From Lichenibacterium minor (GTDB lineage: Bacteria; Pseudomonadota; Alphaproteobacteria; Rhizobiales; Beijerinckiaceae): a stretch of 64,000 nucleotides of DNA. The DNA is taken from NCBI RefSeq assembly GCF_004137685.1, contig NZ_QYBB01000004.1:124001-188000 (forward strand), in the 5' to 3' direction. The notes under the pieces were generated by a model. It made no database searches. It was not told the origin of the DNA and was given only the letters and a program-made list of their open reading frames with translations. The position numbers were made by a program, and so were the translations under genes. Shown piece after piece: positions 53,299 through 61,317 of the stretch (its first letter is position 1; each line of letters starts with the position of its first letter).

Positions 53299-54615
53299 TC
53301 AGTAGATGGGGAAGCGGGCCACCATGGCCTTCACCTCGTCGCGCACGGCGCTTTCCGCCTCGGCGTTGCCGGCTTCCCCGGCGTCGGCCAAGCCGTCGAG
53401 CGTGCGGGCGATCAGCCGCCCCACCGCCTCGAACTCGGACGTTCCGAAGCCGCGCGACGTCGCGGCCGGGGTCCCCACGCGGATGCCCGACGTGACGAAC
53501 GGCTTCTCGGGGTCGAACGGGATCCCGTTCTTGTTGCAGGTGATGTGGGCGCGGCCGAGCGCGGCTTCGGCGGCCTTGCCGGTGAGGCGCTTGGGCCGGA
53601 GGTCGACCAGCATGAGGTGGTTGTCGGTGCCGCCCGACACGATGTCGAAGCCGTTCGCGCGCAGGCTGTCGGACAGCGCCCGGGCGTTGGCGACGACCTG
53701 GTGGGCATAGTCCTTGAAGGCGGGCTGCAGCGCCTCGTGGAAGGCGACGGCCTTGCCGGCGATGACGTGCATCAGCGGGCCGCCCTGCAGGCCGGGGAAG
53801 ATGGCCGAGTTCAGCTTCTTCGCCAAAGCCTCGTCGTCGGTCAGGATGATGCCGCCGCGGGGGCCGCGCAGCGTCTTGTGGGTCGTGGAGGTGACCACAT
53901 GGGCGTGGGGGAAGGGCGACGGATGCGCGCCGCCGGCGACGAGGCCCGAGAAATGCGCCATGTCGACCATGAAGATCGCGCCGACCTTGTCGGCGATGGC
54001 GCGGAACCGCTCGTAATCCCAATGGCGCGAATAGGCTGAGCCGCCCGCGATGATGACCTTCGGGCGCACCGCATCGGCCTTGCGTTCGACGGCATCCATG
54101 TCGATGAGGTGGGTTTCGGGGTCGACGCCGTAGGGCTCGACCTTGAACCACCGGCCCGACATGTTCACCGGCGCGCCGTGGGTGAGGTGGCCGCCGGCCG
54201 CGAGGTCGAGGCCCATGAAGGTGTCGCCGGGCTGCATCACGGCCAGGAACACCGCCTGGTTGGCCTGGGACCCGGAGTTCGGCTGGACGTTGGCGAAGCG
54301 GCAGCCGAACAGCTCGGTGGCGCGGCGGATGGCGAGGTCCTCGGCGATATCGACGAACTGGCAGCCGCCGTAATAGCGCTTGCCCGGATAGCCTTCCGCA
54401 TACTTGTTCGTCATCACCGAACCCTGGGCTTCCAGGACGGCGCGCGACACGATGTTCTCGGAAGCGATCAGCTCGATCTCGTCGCGCTGGCGGCCGAGTT
54501 CGAGCTCGACCGCGCGGGCGATCTCGGGGTCCGCTTCGGTCAGGCTGGCGCCGAAGAAGCTGTTGGACAGGGCCGGGTTCGAGCGGGTGGCGTTGAAGGT
54601 CGGGACGGCGCTCAT
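53299..54615 (-). CDS. glyA: Serine hydroxymethyltransferase
   Basis: A PLP enzyme that converts serine and tetrahydrofolate to glycine and methylene-tetrahydrofolate. The 438-aa product has the PLP lysine in [16 protein letters not shown], together with [11 protein letters not shown] and [12 protein letters not shown]. It starts the glyA-ribE-dinB-ribH-nusB run. A strong terminator separates it from the upstream L,D-transpeptidase gene. Confidence 0.98.
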   Translation of the reverse strand: MSAVPTFNATRSNPALSNSFFGASLTEADPEIARAVELELGRQRDEIELIASENIVSRAVLEAQGSVMTNKYAEGYPGKRYYGGCQFVDIAEDLAIRRATELFGCRFANVQPNSGSQANQAVFLAVMQPGDTFMGLDLAAGGHLTHGAPVNMSGRWFKVEPYGVDPETHLIDMDAVERKADAVRPKVIIAGGSAYSRHWDYERFRAIADKVGAIFMVDMAHFSGLVAGGAHPSPFPHAHVVTSTTHKTLRGPRGGIILTDDEALAKKLNSAIFPGLQGGPLMHVIAGKAVAFHEALQPAFKDYAHQVVANARALSDSLRANGFDIVSGGTDNHLMLVDLRPKRLTGKAAEAALGRAHITCNKNGIPFDPEKPFVTSGIRVGTPAATSRGFGTSEFEAVGRLIARTLDGLADAGEAGNAEAESAVRDEVKAMVARFPIY

Positions 54616-54737
54616 GGGGCTCTCGATCGGGGCGGCGGCCCTGGATCGGCCGCGAGGGGGAGGACGGAGTGCTGTCGTCTCCGATCCATGTCGGGGCCGT
54701 GATAGCGCGTCGCCACCCCCGCGTCACGGTGCGACGC

Positions 54738-54769
54738 AAAAAAGGCGTCCCCGGCGGGGACGCCTTTTT
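54738..54769 (-). terminator. Intrinsic terminator downstream of the second L,D-transpeptidase gene
   Basis: A GGCGTCCCC/GGGGACGCC stem (9 bp) with a GGC loop is flanked by A6 and T5, so it functions on paper in both directions. On the minus strand it gives a textbook GC stem plus U-run 50 bp after the L,D-transpeptidase stop and ahead of the glyA promoter. Confidence 0.85.
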
Positions 54770-54819
54770 CTACCGGCCTCGCCGTCGCGGGAAGGCCGGC
54801 GCAGGTCCGTCGTCGGGAC

Positions 54820-56151
54820 TCAGTCCTGTTGGAGCGCGGGCTCCACGGCGGAATTGTCGTCGCCCTGGTCCGCCGCCGACGCGACCGTGCCCGGCGCGCC
54901 GAGCCCGTCGCGGTTGTAGATGTCGTCGCGGAACTGCACGACGCCGTCCGGCGTCGCCCAGGCGGTGATGTACACCCAGTAGACCGGGATGTTGGCGGCC
55001 AGCTTCACGTCGATGCGCTCGCCCGAGCGGATGGCGGCGTCGATCTTGTCGCGATCCCAGCCGGGGTTGTCCTTGAGGAGCCAAGCCACGTAGTCGCGCA
55101 CGTTCTGCACGCGGATGCAGCCCGACGACACGAAGCGGAAGTCGTCGCCGAACACGCCCTTCGTGGGCGTGTCGTGCATGTAAACGCCGTAGGGGTTGCC
55201 GATGTTGATCCGCACCACGCCGAGCGAATTGTTGATGCCCGGGTCTTCGCGGTACTTGTAGTTCGTCGCGTCCATCGAGTGCCAGTTGATCGAGCTCGAC
55301 GCGACCTCCTGGTTGTCCTTGTTGAAGATGCGGATGTGGTTGTCGGTCAGGTAGTTCGAGTCGGCCTGCATCTTGGGGATCAGGTCCTTGCGGATGATCG
55401 AGGCCGGCACCGTCCAATAGGGGTTGAAGTTGATGTCGGTCGCCTTGGTCTGCATGACGGGCGACTGACGGTCGACCTTGCCGACGCCGGCGACGTGGTG
55501 GCTGAACACCACGCCGTTCTCGACCGTTTCCACCGAAGCGGCGGGGATGTTGGCCATGACGAAACGCTGGCCGAGGTCGCCCGAGAAGGAGCGCAGGCGG
55601 ATGAGGTTGGTTTCGAGCTGCTTCAGCCGGAGGTCGGCCGGGATGTTCAGCGCCGTCACGGTTTCGCGCGACACGATGCCGGTCTGGCCGAGGCCGTGGC
55701 GGGCCTGGAAGCGCTTCACCGCCGCCTCGACATAGGCGTCGAAGACGGGCGACATGCCGGCGGCCGCTTCGAGGTCTCCCGTGACCTGGAGGCGGTGGCG
55801 CAGCGCCGCCACGGCCTGGCCCTTGGAGCCGACGTGGAGGTTCGCGACGTTGGGCACGGAGCCCCATCCGCCCTGGGCCACGATGGCCTGGTACTGCGTG
55901 ACGGCCGCCTCCGTGGCGGCCACGGTGGCGGGCGACAGGGTGGGGGTCGATTCCTTCTTCACCTGCTGGCGCGCGTCCGAGTCGTAGCGCTGCGCCCATT
56001 CGGCCTGGCCGCTGCCCGCGCCCTCGTCGTCCTGCGCCACGGCGGTGCCGGCGAAGCCGGCCAGGGCGGCGGTGGACAGCATCAGGGCCGCCACCCGGCC
56101 CGCGATGGCCTTGGACGCGCGGAAGCCTCGATCGTCGTTGCTCAACAGCAT
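54820..56151 (-). CDS. L,D-transpeptidase, YkuD type with PG-binding domain
   Basis: Second peptidoglycan L,D-transpeptidase in the window. The 443-aa product has a signal peptide (cleavage near GTAVAQ), a PG-binding-1-like repeat (HVGSKGQAVAALRHRLQ...FQARHGLGQTGIVSRETVTALNI) and a YkuD domain at about 195-350 with His326 (HDTPTKG) and SSGCIR with Cys345. It has SSGC where the first paralogue has SHGC, both allowed in the family. GGAG lies 5 nt before the ATG. A CtrA-like box lies about 200 bp upstream. Confidence 0.93.
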   Translation of the reverse strand: MLLSNDDRGFRASKAIAGRVAALMLSTAALAGFAGTAVAQDDEGAGSGQAEWAQRYDSDARQQVKKESTPTLSPATVAATEAAVTQYQAIVAQGGWGSVPNVANLHVGSKGQAVAALRHRLQVTGDLEAAAGMSPVFDAYVEAAVKRFQARHGLGQTGIVSRETVTALNIPADLRLKQLETNLIRLRSFSGDLGQRFVMANIPAASVETVENGVVFSHHVAGVGKVDRQSPVMQTKATDINFNPYWTVPASIIRKDLIPKMQADSNYLTDNHIRIFNKDNQEVASSSINWHSMDATNYKYREDPGINNSLGVVRINIGNPYGVYMHDTPTKGVFGDDFRFVSSGCIRVQNVRDYVAWLLKDNPGWDRDKIDAAIRSGERIDVKLAANIPVYWVYITAWATPDGVVQFRDDIYNRDGLGAPGTVASAADQGDDNSAVEPALQQD

Positions 56152-56473
56152 GCTCCAAACCCTCGGGGTCGCGCGGGGATGACGGGTCGCAGGCCCCTGC
56201 CCCGCCGTGTCGATCGGTCCCGGTCGAGCCCTCGAACCGACGGCCGATCGACCTTTTCGACCCGCAAAACGCCGTTTCAGTTCGACCTTTTTAAGGCGTC
56301 GCCCTGGTCCGAAGCTTTCGCGGCGCTCATTCGACTTGCGACGGTTGATAAGCAGTTAAGACGTGACATTTGCGCCACGTTTGACGCCTAACCGGCTTTC
56401 ATCGGGCGCCGTGCCATGGTCAACCCCGGCGCGCGGGATGCGGACGGGCGCGCGGGCGGTGCGGCGGAGAAGG
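56152..56473. promoter_or_regulatory. Divergent region between L,D-transpeptidase and AsmA-family genes
   Basis: 322 bp without a supported gene. The stretch 56255-56395 is clearly richer in A and T than its surroundings and likely contains both promoters. It includes the CtrA-like box at 56344-56359. I could not assign sigma-70 hexamers confidently. Confidence 0.5.
56344..56359 (-). promoter_or_regulatory. CtrA-like box upstream of the second L,D-transpeptidase gene
   Basis: On the minus strand: TTAA, seven bases, TCAAC, one mismatch from TTAA-N7-TTAAC. It lies about 193-208 bp upstream of the L,D-transpeptidase start and 115-130 bp upstream of the AsmA-family start, in the AT-rich part of the region. 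Confidence 0.3.
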
Positions 56474-58246
56474 ATGTCGAGACTCGTCAAGCTGATGGCG
56501 GTGGCCCTGGTGGTCGGCGGCTTCGCCGCCGCGGCGGCGCCGTGGCGCATCGCGCGCGCCACGGTGTCGGGCGCCTTCAGCGGAGGCCTCGCCAGCGATG
56601 CCGGGGCGAAGGCCGTCGTGGCCGGGCCGGTCACCTTCAAGCTGCTGCCCCGCCCCCGCCTGCAGGCGGCCCAGGTTTCGGTTTCCGCCGAGGACGGCGC
56701 CGTCCTGCTCGACGCGCCGCTGCTCAAGGCCGACCTCGACATCCCGGCGCTCCTGCGCGGCGCGTGGCGGATCAGCGCCGCAACCCTGGTCGAGCCGACC
56801 CTCACGGTCGACCTCGACCGTTTGGCGGCCCGCGCGCCGGGCGGCCCCGCCGCGGGGCGCGGCGCGCCGGTGATGCTGCGCCTGCGCTCGGGGCTGCTGA
56901 GGACGCGCTCGGCGACCGGGTTCGCCGACCTGGTCGCCACGGGGATCGACGCGTCCGCGACCTGGTCGGGCGACGGCGGAAACCTCGTCCTGTCCGGCAC
57001 CGCCACGCTCCGCGGCACCACGGCGCATTTCGCGGGCGCGTTGCAGAGCCCGGCACAGAGCCTGACGCCCGCGGGGTCGTCGGCGTCGCTCCAGGTGGCT
57101 TCGCCCTTGTTCGAGTTTTCCGCCGACGGCGTGCTGTCGGGCGGCACGCAGGAACAGTTCACGGGCCGGGCGTCGCTGGCCACGGCGTCGCTGCCCAAGC
57201 TCATGCGCACCCTCGACGGCTTCCCGGTGTCGCTCGCGTCGAAGCGCGCCCAGATCAGCGGCGACCTGGTGGCGAAGCCGCACGACCTGTCGCTGTCGAA
57301 CGCGCAGCTGCGGCTCGACCGAGCGCGCTTCGAAGGAACGCTGGCGTGGCGCCGCGACGCCGGACGCGGGCTCGTCGCCGGCACGCTCGCGACCGACCTC
57401 CTCGACCTCGACGCGCTGGCGGGCGACAGCCTCGACGCCCCCAAGGTGGGCGACCTGTACGGCGCGCCCCTCACGGCTTCGCCCTTCGGCACCGACCTCG
57501 ACATGCGCGTGTCCGCCACGGTGGCCCGGTTCGGCCGCGTCACCCTGGAAGACGCCGCCCTGGCGGCGCTGGTGCGGGGAAACCGCCTGGAACTGACGCT
57601 GGACGAGGCCGCCGCCTACGGGGGCACCGTGAAGGCGCGCGCGGTCGCGACGCTCGGCGCCGATGGCATCGACGCGCATGCGGACCTGTCGTCGAAGCAC
57701 CTCGACCTCGGCCTGCTGTCCGAGGGGCTGAGCGGCCACGAGCGCGTCGGCGGCGCCATGACGGCACATGCGGCGCTCGACGGGCGGGGCGACAGCCTGC
57801 GCGACGTGGTCGCCGACCTGAAGGGCGACGGGCAGATCGGCGTCGAGGGCGGCCGCCTCGCCGGGCTGGCGCTCGCCCAGGCGCTGCGGCGGCTCGGGCG
57901 CCGGGTGCCGCTCGACGCCGACCGCCGCGGCACGCCGACCACCTTCGACCGCGCGCATTGGGACGTGTCGATCCGCGACGGCGTGGTCCGCATCCCGGAC
58001 GGGAAGCTGACCGCCCCCGGCGTCAGCCTGTCCTTCGGCGCCGAAACCGGCCTGCCCGACGGGCGCGTCGACGTGCACGCCGTGGCGGCGCAGACGGACG
58101 CGTCCGGCGCCCCCCTGCGCGACGGGCAGACCATGCCCTTCGACATGCGCGGGTTCTGGGCCGGCCCCCTGACGCTGGTGGGCCGGGGTGCCGGCGGGCC
58201 CGCGGTGGCGCTTCCGCTGGTCGACGGCCTCGCGGCCGGGCGATGA
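56474..58246 (+). CDS. AsmA family protein
   Basis: AsmA-like proteins are inner-membrane anchored, repeating beta-groove proteins that bridge the periplasm and are thought to move phospholipids to the outer membrane. The 590-aa product starts MSRLVKLMAVALVVGGFAA, an uncleaved membrane anchor, followed by the AsmA N-region (KAVVAGPVTFKLLPRPRLQAAQVSVS) and a C-region (GDGQIGVEGGRLAGLALAQAL). GGAGAAGG precedes the ATG directly. Its stop overlaps the mobA start (ATGA). Confidence 0.87.
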   Translation: MSRLVKLMAVALVVGGFAAAAAPWRIARATVSGAFSGGLASDAGAKAVVAGPVTFKLLPRPRLQAAQVSVSAEDGAVLLDAPLLKADLDIPALLRGAWRISAATLVEPTLTVDLDRLAARAPGGPAAGRGAPVMLRLRSGLLRTRSATGFADLVATGIDASATWSGDGGNLVLSGTATLRGTTAHFAGALQSPAQSLTPAGSSASLQVASPLFEFSADGVLSGGTQEQFTGRASLATASLPKLMRTLDGFPVSLASKRAQISGDLVAKPHDLSLSNAQLRLDRARFEGTLAWRRDAGRGLVAGTLATDLLDLDALAGDSLDAPKVGDLYGAPLTASPFGTDLDMRVSATVARFGRVTLEDAALAALVRGNRLELTLDEAAAYGGTVKARAVATLGADGIDAHADLSSKHLDLGLLSEGLSGHERVGGAMTAHAALDGRGDSLRDVVADLKGDGQIGVEGGRLAGLALAQALRRLGRRVPLDADRRGTPTTFDRAHWDVSIRDGVVRIPDGKLTAPGVSLSFGAETGLPDGRVDVHAVAAQTDASGAPLRDGQTMPFDMRGFWAGPLTLVGRGAGGPAVALPLVDGLAAGR

Positions 58247-58857
58247 CCCGCATCCCCGGCATCGTCCTCGCCGGCGGCGCGTCGCGCCGCATGGGGCGCG
58301 ACAAGGCGCTGGTCCCGCTCGGCGGCCGCCCCCTGGTCGCCTGGACGGTCGAGCGACTGGCCCCGCAATGCGGCGCGCTGGCGATCAGCCGCCACGACGG
58401 GCGCCTCGACGGCATCGACCTCGGCCTGCCGCTGCTCGGCGACGGGGAGCCGGGCCGGGCGGGGCCGCTCGCGGGCGTTCTGGCCGGCCTCGACTGGGCG
58501 GCGGCCGTGGACCCCGACGCGACCCACGCCGTGACGGTGGCGGTCGACTCGCCCTTCCTGCCGTCCGACTTCGTGGCGCGGCTCGCCGCGGCGCGCAAGG
58601 CCGCCGCCGGCGAAGCGGCCGTCGCGTCGTCGTGCGGGCGCCGGCATCCCGTGGCGGCGCTGTGGCCCGTCGCGGCCCGCCACGCGCTTCGGGCGGCGCT
58701 GCTCGGCGAAGGCCTGCGCCGCGTCGGCCTGTTCCTGGACCGCTTCCGCCCCGTGGCGGTCGACTGGCCCTCAGCCCCGTTCGACCCCTTTCTGAACCTC
58801 AATGCGCCCGCCGACCTGGCGGCGGCGGAAGCGGTCCGTGCTACGACGGTGCCGTGA
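58243..58857 (+). CDS. mobA: Molybdenum cofactor guanylyltransferase
   Basis: It attaches GMP to molybdopterin, forming the guanine dinucleotide cofactor. The 204-aa product has the nucleotidyltransferase signature LAGGASRRMGRDKALVPLGG, GPLAGVLAGLDWA, and VAVDSPFLPSDF with the metal-binding Asp, and the C-terminal FLNLNAPADLAAA. It overlaps the asmA-family stop by 4 bp. No other molybdenum genes lie in the window. Confidence 0.93.
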   Translation: MTRIPGIVLAGGASRRMGRDKALVPLGGRPLVAWTVERLAPQCGALAISRHDGRLDGIDLGLPLLGDGEPGRAGPLAGVLAGLDWAAAVDPDATHAVTVAVDSPFLPSDFVARLAAARKAAAGEAAVASSCGRRHPVAALWPVAARHALRAALLGEGLRRVGLFLDRFRPVAVDWPSAPFDPFLNLNAPADLAAAEAVRATTVP

Positions 58858-58875
58858 TCGAAGGAGAGCCGGACC

Positions 58876-59301
58876 GTGCAAGTCGCCGACGTGATGACGC
58901 GTGACGTGGAATTCGTGGATGCCGCGACGACGGTCGCCGAGGCCGCCATGGCGATGGGCGACCTCGGCGTCGGCGCCCTGCCGGTCGGCACGGCCGACGA
59001 CCTCCAGGGTATCCTGACCGACCGCGACATCCTGTTCCGCGTCGTCGCCAAGGGGCTCAGCAACAAGACCGTGACGGTCGGCGAGGTGATGACCACGACG
59101 ATCTTCTCCTGCCGTCAGGAAGACTCCATCACCACGGCATTGAACCTGATGGGCGCCCGCAACCTGCGGCGCCTGCCCGTGCTCGACCTCAATGGCCGCA
59201 CGATCGGGCTCGTGACGCTGTCCGACCTGTCGCGCCGCATGCTGCTCGACAGCGGGGTGGTGCAGCGCGCCGTGGCGGAAATGTCGGGCGCACCGGGGTG
59301 A
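58876..59301 (+). CDS. Two-CBS-domain protein
   Basis: A 141-aa protein made only of a CBS pair (residues 6-60 and 72-128: VADVMTRDVEFV, GILTDRDILFRVV, VGEVMTTTIFSC, GLVTLSDLSRRML). Such pairs usually bind adenine nucleotides and sense energy state; the partner is unknown. It starts at GTG 58876 with AAGGAG 10-15 nt upstream, 18 bp after mobA, so it is likely in the same transcript. Confidence 0.9.
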   Translation: MQVADVMTRDVEFVDAATTVAEAAMAMGDLGVGALPVGTADDLQGILTDRDILFRVVAKGLSNKTVTVGEVMTTTIFSCRQEDSITTALNLMGARNLRRLPVLDLNGRTIGLVTLSDLSRRMLLDSGVVQRAVAEMSGAPG

Positions 59302-59438
59302 GGTTTCGTCCGGGCGCCGCCTGAACCCTCGCCGGCGAGCCCGCCCGGTCGGGGCGCCCCTGCGATCGGGTCGACGCCGACCGCCATGCCCGGCTTCCGT
59401 CCCCGGTCCTTTCGGACCCTCCACCCTTGGGTCCTTGC
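59302..59438. other. Intergenic region between the CBS gene and the LanC-like gene
   Basis: It contains two perfect palindromes, CTCGCCGGCGAG (59328-59339) and GGGGCGCCCC (59351-59360). Either could end the mobA-CBS transcript or act as an operator for the LanC-like gene. No convincing ribosome site for the latter is present. Confidence 0.4.
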
Positions 59439-60716
59439 ATGACGCAGCCTGACGACCGCCATTTCGCCCCGCTCCATCGCGCCTGGGATGCGGACGAAGC
59501 CATGGACGGCATCGAGGAGATCGTCGACGACGCTCTCGAACACCTGCATCCCGACAGTCTGTGGCCGGCACACCCCGACGATGAGGACGTGCCGGACGGG
59601 CATGGTTCGATATATTTCGGCGCCGCGGGGGTGATCTGGGCACTACACCGCCTCGGCACGGCAGCGTTCGAAGGTCCGCGCAGCCCCGATTTGCCACCTC
59701 GTGACGTCGCGCACGCACCCACAGAGCCGTCCACGCGCCGCCGTGCGGGCACGCCGCGCGTTCCGGCCGGGATCGATCACGCAGGGCTGCTCGGGACGGC
59801 GTTGCGCCGCAACGCCCCCTGGTTTGCGGAAGGCCCCTATCCCGCCCACGCATCACTGCTGTTCGGCGACCTCGGCATCCTGCTCGCCCGGATGCGCGTC
59901 GCGCCGAGCGAGGAGCTCGCGGAGACCATTCACGCCCGCATCGCCGCGAACGAGTCTCTGCCGACGGTCGAGCTGATGTGGGGGCTGGCAGGCTCCATGC
60001 TGGCCTGCGTGTCGATGCGGACCATGACGGAGGACGCGAGGTTCGAACACCGGTTCAGGGCGCAGGCGACACGGCTGTTGGCCGAGTTGGACGACACCGA
60101 CGACGGGCGCCTGTGGACGCAGGATCTGTACGGGCAGCGGCTCCGCCTTCTGAGCGCCGTGCACGGCTTCGCCGGCAACGCCCTCGCCCTCCTGCGCGGC
60201 TGGGACTGGCTCGATGCCGGGCAGCGCGCGAGCCTCGCCGAGTTCGTGCCCCGAACCCTCGCCGCGACGGCGGTGCCGTCGAGCTCCGGCGTCAACTGGC
60301 CCCAGTCCCTGCCGGCCTCGCGGCCGATCGAGCTCTGCCAACACTGCCACGGTGCGCCAGGCATCGTCACGGCCCTCGCCGATGCACCGTTTTCCACGCC
60401 GTCCTTCGAGAACATGCTGGTCGCGGGCGGTGAGCACGTGTGGGAAGCCGGCCCCCTGCGGAAAGGGGGGAACCTGTGCCATGGGACGGCCGGAAACGGA
60501 TATGCATTCCTGAAGCTGTATCGCCGGACGGACGACCGCCTCTGGCTCGATCGCGCCCGGTGCTTCGCCATGGTGGCCCTCGACCAAGTGCGCGAACGCC
60601 GATCCGCGCTGGGACGGGGCCGGTTCTCCCTGTGGACGGGGGACATCGGCACGGCCCTGTACCTCCGCGGCTGCATCACGGGCAACGCCGCGTTCCCGAC
60701 GGTCGACGTATTTTGA
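59439..60716 (+). CDS. Stand-alone LanC-like (lanthionine synthetase C-like) protein
   Basis: LanC enzymes add cysteine thiols to dehydroamino acids; eukaryotic LanCL relatives add glutathione to dehydrated proteins. The 425-aa product shows seven GxxG motifs, as expected for the double alpha-toroid: starting at Gly61, 143, 182, 243, 305, 349 and 401. Zinc ligands are Cys303 (HCHG) with Cys347-His348 (LCHG), and His242 (VHGFAG) fits the catalytic histidine. No dehydratase, precursor peptide or exporter gene is nearby. TTG 59427 is an alternative start. The codon pattern is slightly less GC-biased than neighbours, perhaps from transfer. Confidence 0.87.
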   Translation: MTQPDDRHFAPLHRAWDADEAMDGIEEIVDDALEHLHPDSLWPAHPDDEDVPDGHGSIYFGAAGVIWALHRLGTAAFEGPRSPDLPPRDVAHAPTEPSTRRRAGTPRVPAGIDHAGLLGTALRRNAPWFAEGPYPAHASLLFGDLGILLARMRVAPSEELAETIHARIAANESLPTVELMWGLAGSMLACVSMRTMTEDARFEHRFRAQATRLLAELDDTDDGRLWTQDLYGQRLRLLSAVHGFAGNALALLRGWDWLDAGQRASLAEFVPRTLAATAVPSSSGVNWPQSLPASRPIELCQHCHGAPGIVTALADAPFSTPSFENMLVAGGEHVWEAGPLRKGGNLCHGTAGNGYAFLKLYRRTDDRLWLDRARCFAMVALDQVRERRSALGRGRFSLWTGDIGTALYLRGCITGNAAFPTVDVF

Positions 60717-60747
60717 CGGCCGCGGCAGGAACGCGCTCGCCGTTCGC

Positions 60748-61317
60748 TCAGGTGCCCGAGTCCGGCGCGTAGCCGTACTGGCTGTGGAGGCGTTCCAGCA
60801 CGGCGTGGGGCAAGCGCAGCCGGGTCGCGAGGTAATGCAGGTAGGCGCGGTTGATGTCGCCGTGCTTGTCGATCGCCAGCAGCGAGGCCGCGTAGACCAG
60901 CGAAGCGAGATGCGGGTCGCGGACGTCGCGCAGCAGCACTTCCAGCGGCAGGGGTTTCTTGATCGCGGCGGTGATGAAGCCGCCCTCGCCAGCCTGGGAT
61001 TCCAGCGTCGACAGGGCCGAGCGCAGCATGCGCTCCTCGTTGTCGTCGAGGTGCCCGTCCGCCATGGCGGCCGCCACCGCGGCGCGGATCAGCAGCTCCG
61101 CCTGGTTCTGGTCCAGGTGGCCCAGCGTCGTCGGCGGCGGCCCGAGCAGCTGCTGCCGGTTGCGGAGGTGGCTGTAGGCGAGCTTCGACGCCAGCACGTC
61201 GAGCGGCGCGTCGCCGAGCCCGGCTTCGGTGTCCGCTTCGGCCGAGGCGGCGGGCTGGGCCGCGGCGAGGCCGAGGCGGCGCGCCGCCGCGGCGAGGAGG
61301 TCGATGAAGGCGCTCAT
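60748..61317 (-). CDS. DUF533/TerB-like protein (YebE-like)
   Basis: A 189-aa protein whose C-terminal 110 residues form a TerB-like helical domain: LIRAAVAAAMADGHLDDNEERMLRSAL, then PLPLEVLLRDVRDPHLASLVYAASLLAID...YLHYLATRLRLP. It matches the DUF533 family (YebE), often annotated as tellurite resistance, whose role is unproved. The start ATG overlaps the SLC13 permease stop by 4 bp, so both are translated together. Confidence 0.83.
   Translation of the reverse strand: MSAFIDLLAAAARRLGLAAAQPAASAEADTEAGLGDAPLDVLASKLAYSHLRNRQQLLGPPPTTLGHLDQNQAELLIRAAVAAAMADGHLDDNEERMLRSALSTLESQAGEGGFITAAIKKPLPLEVLLRDVRDPHLASLVYAASLLAIDKHGDINRAYLHYLATRLRLPHAVLERLHSQYGYAPDSGT

Noticed and set aside
59386..59442. 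18-codon frame (MPGFRPRSFRTLHPWVLA) overlapping the LanC-like start; possible precursor peptide
   Set aside because: No ribosome site, no Cys at all and no leader/core pattern, so it cannot be a lanthionine substrate; chance frames of this size are common.
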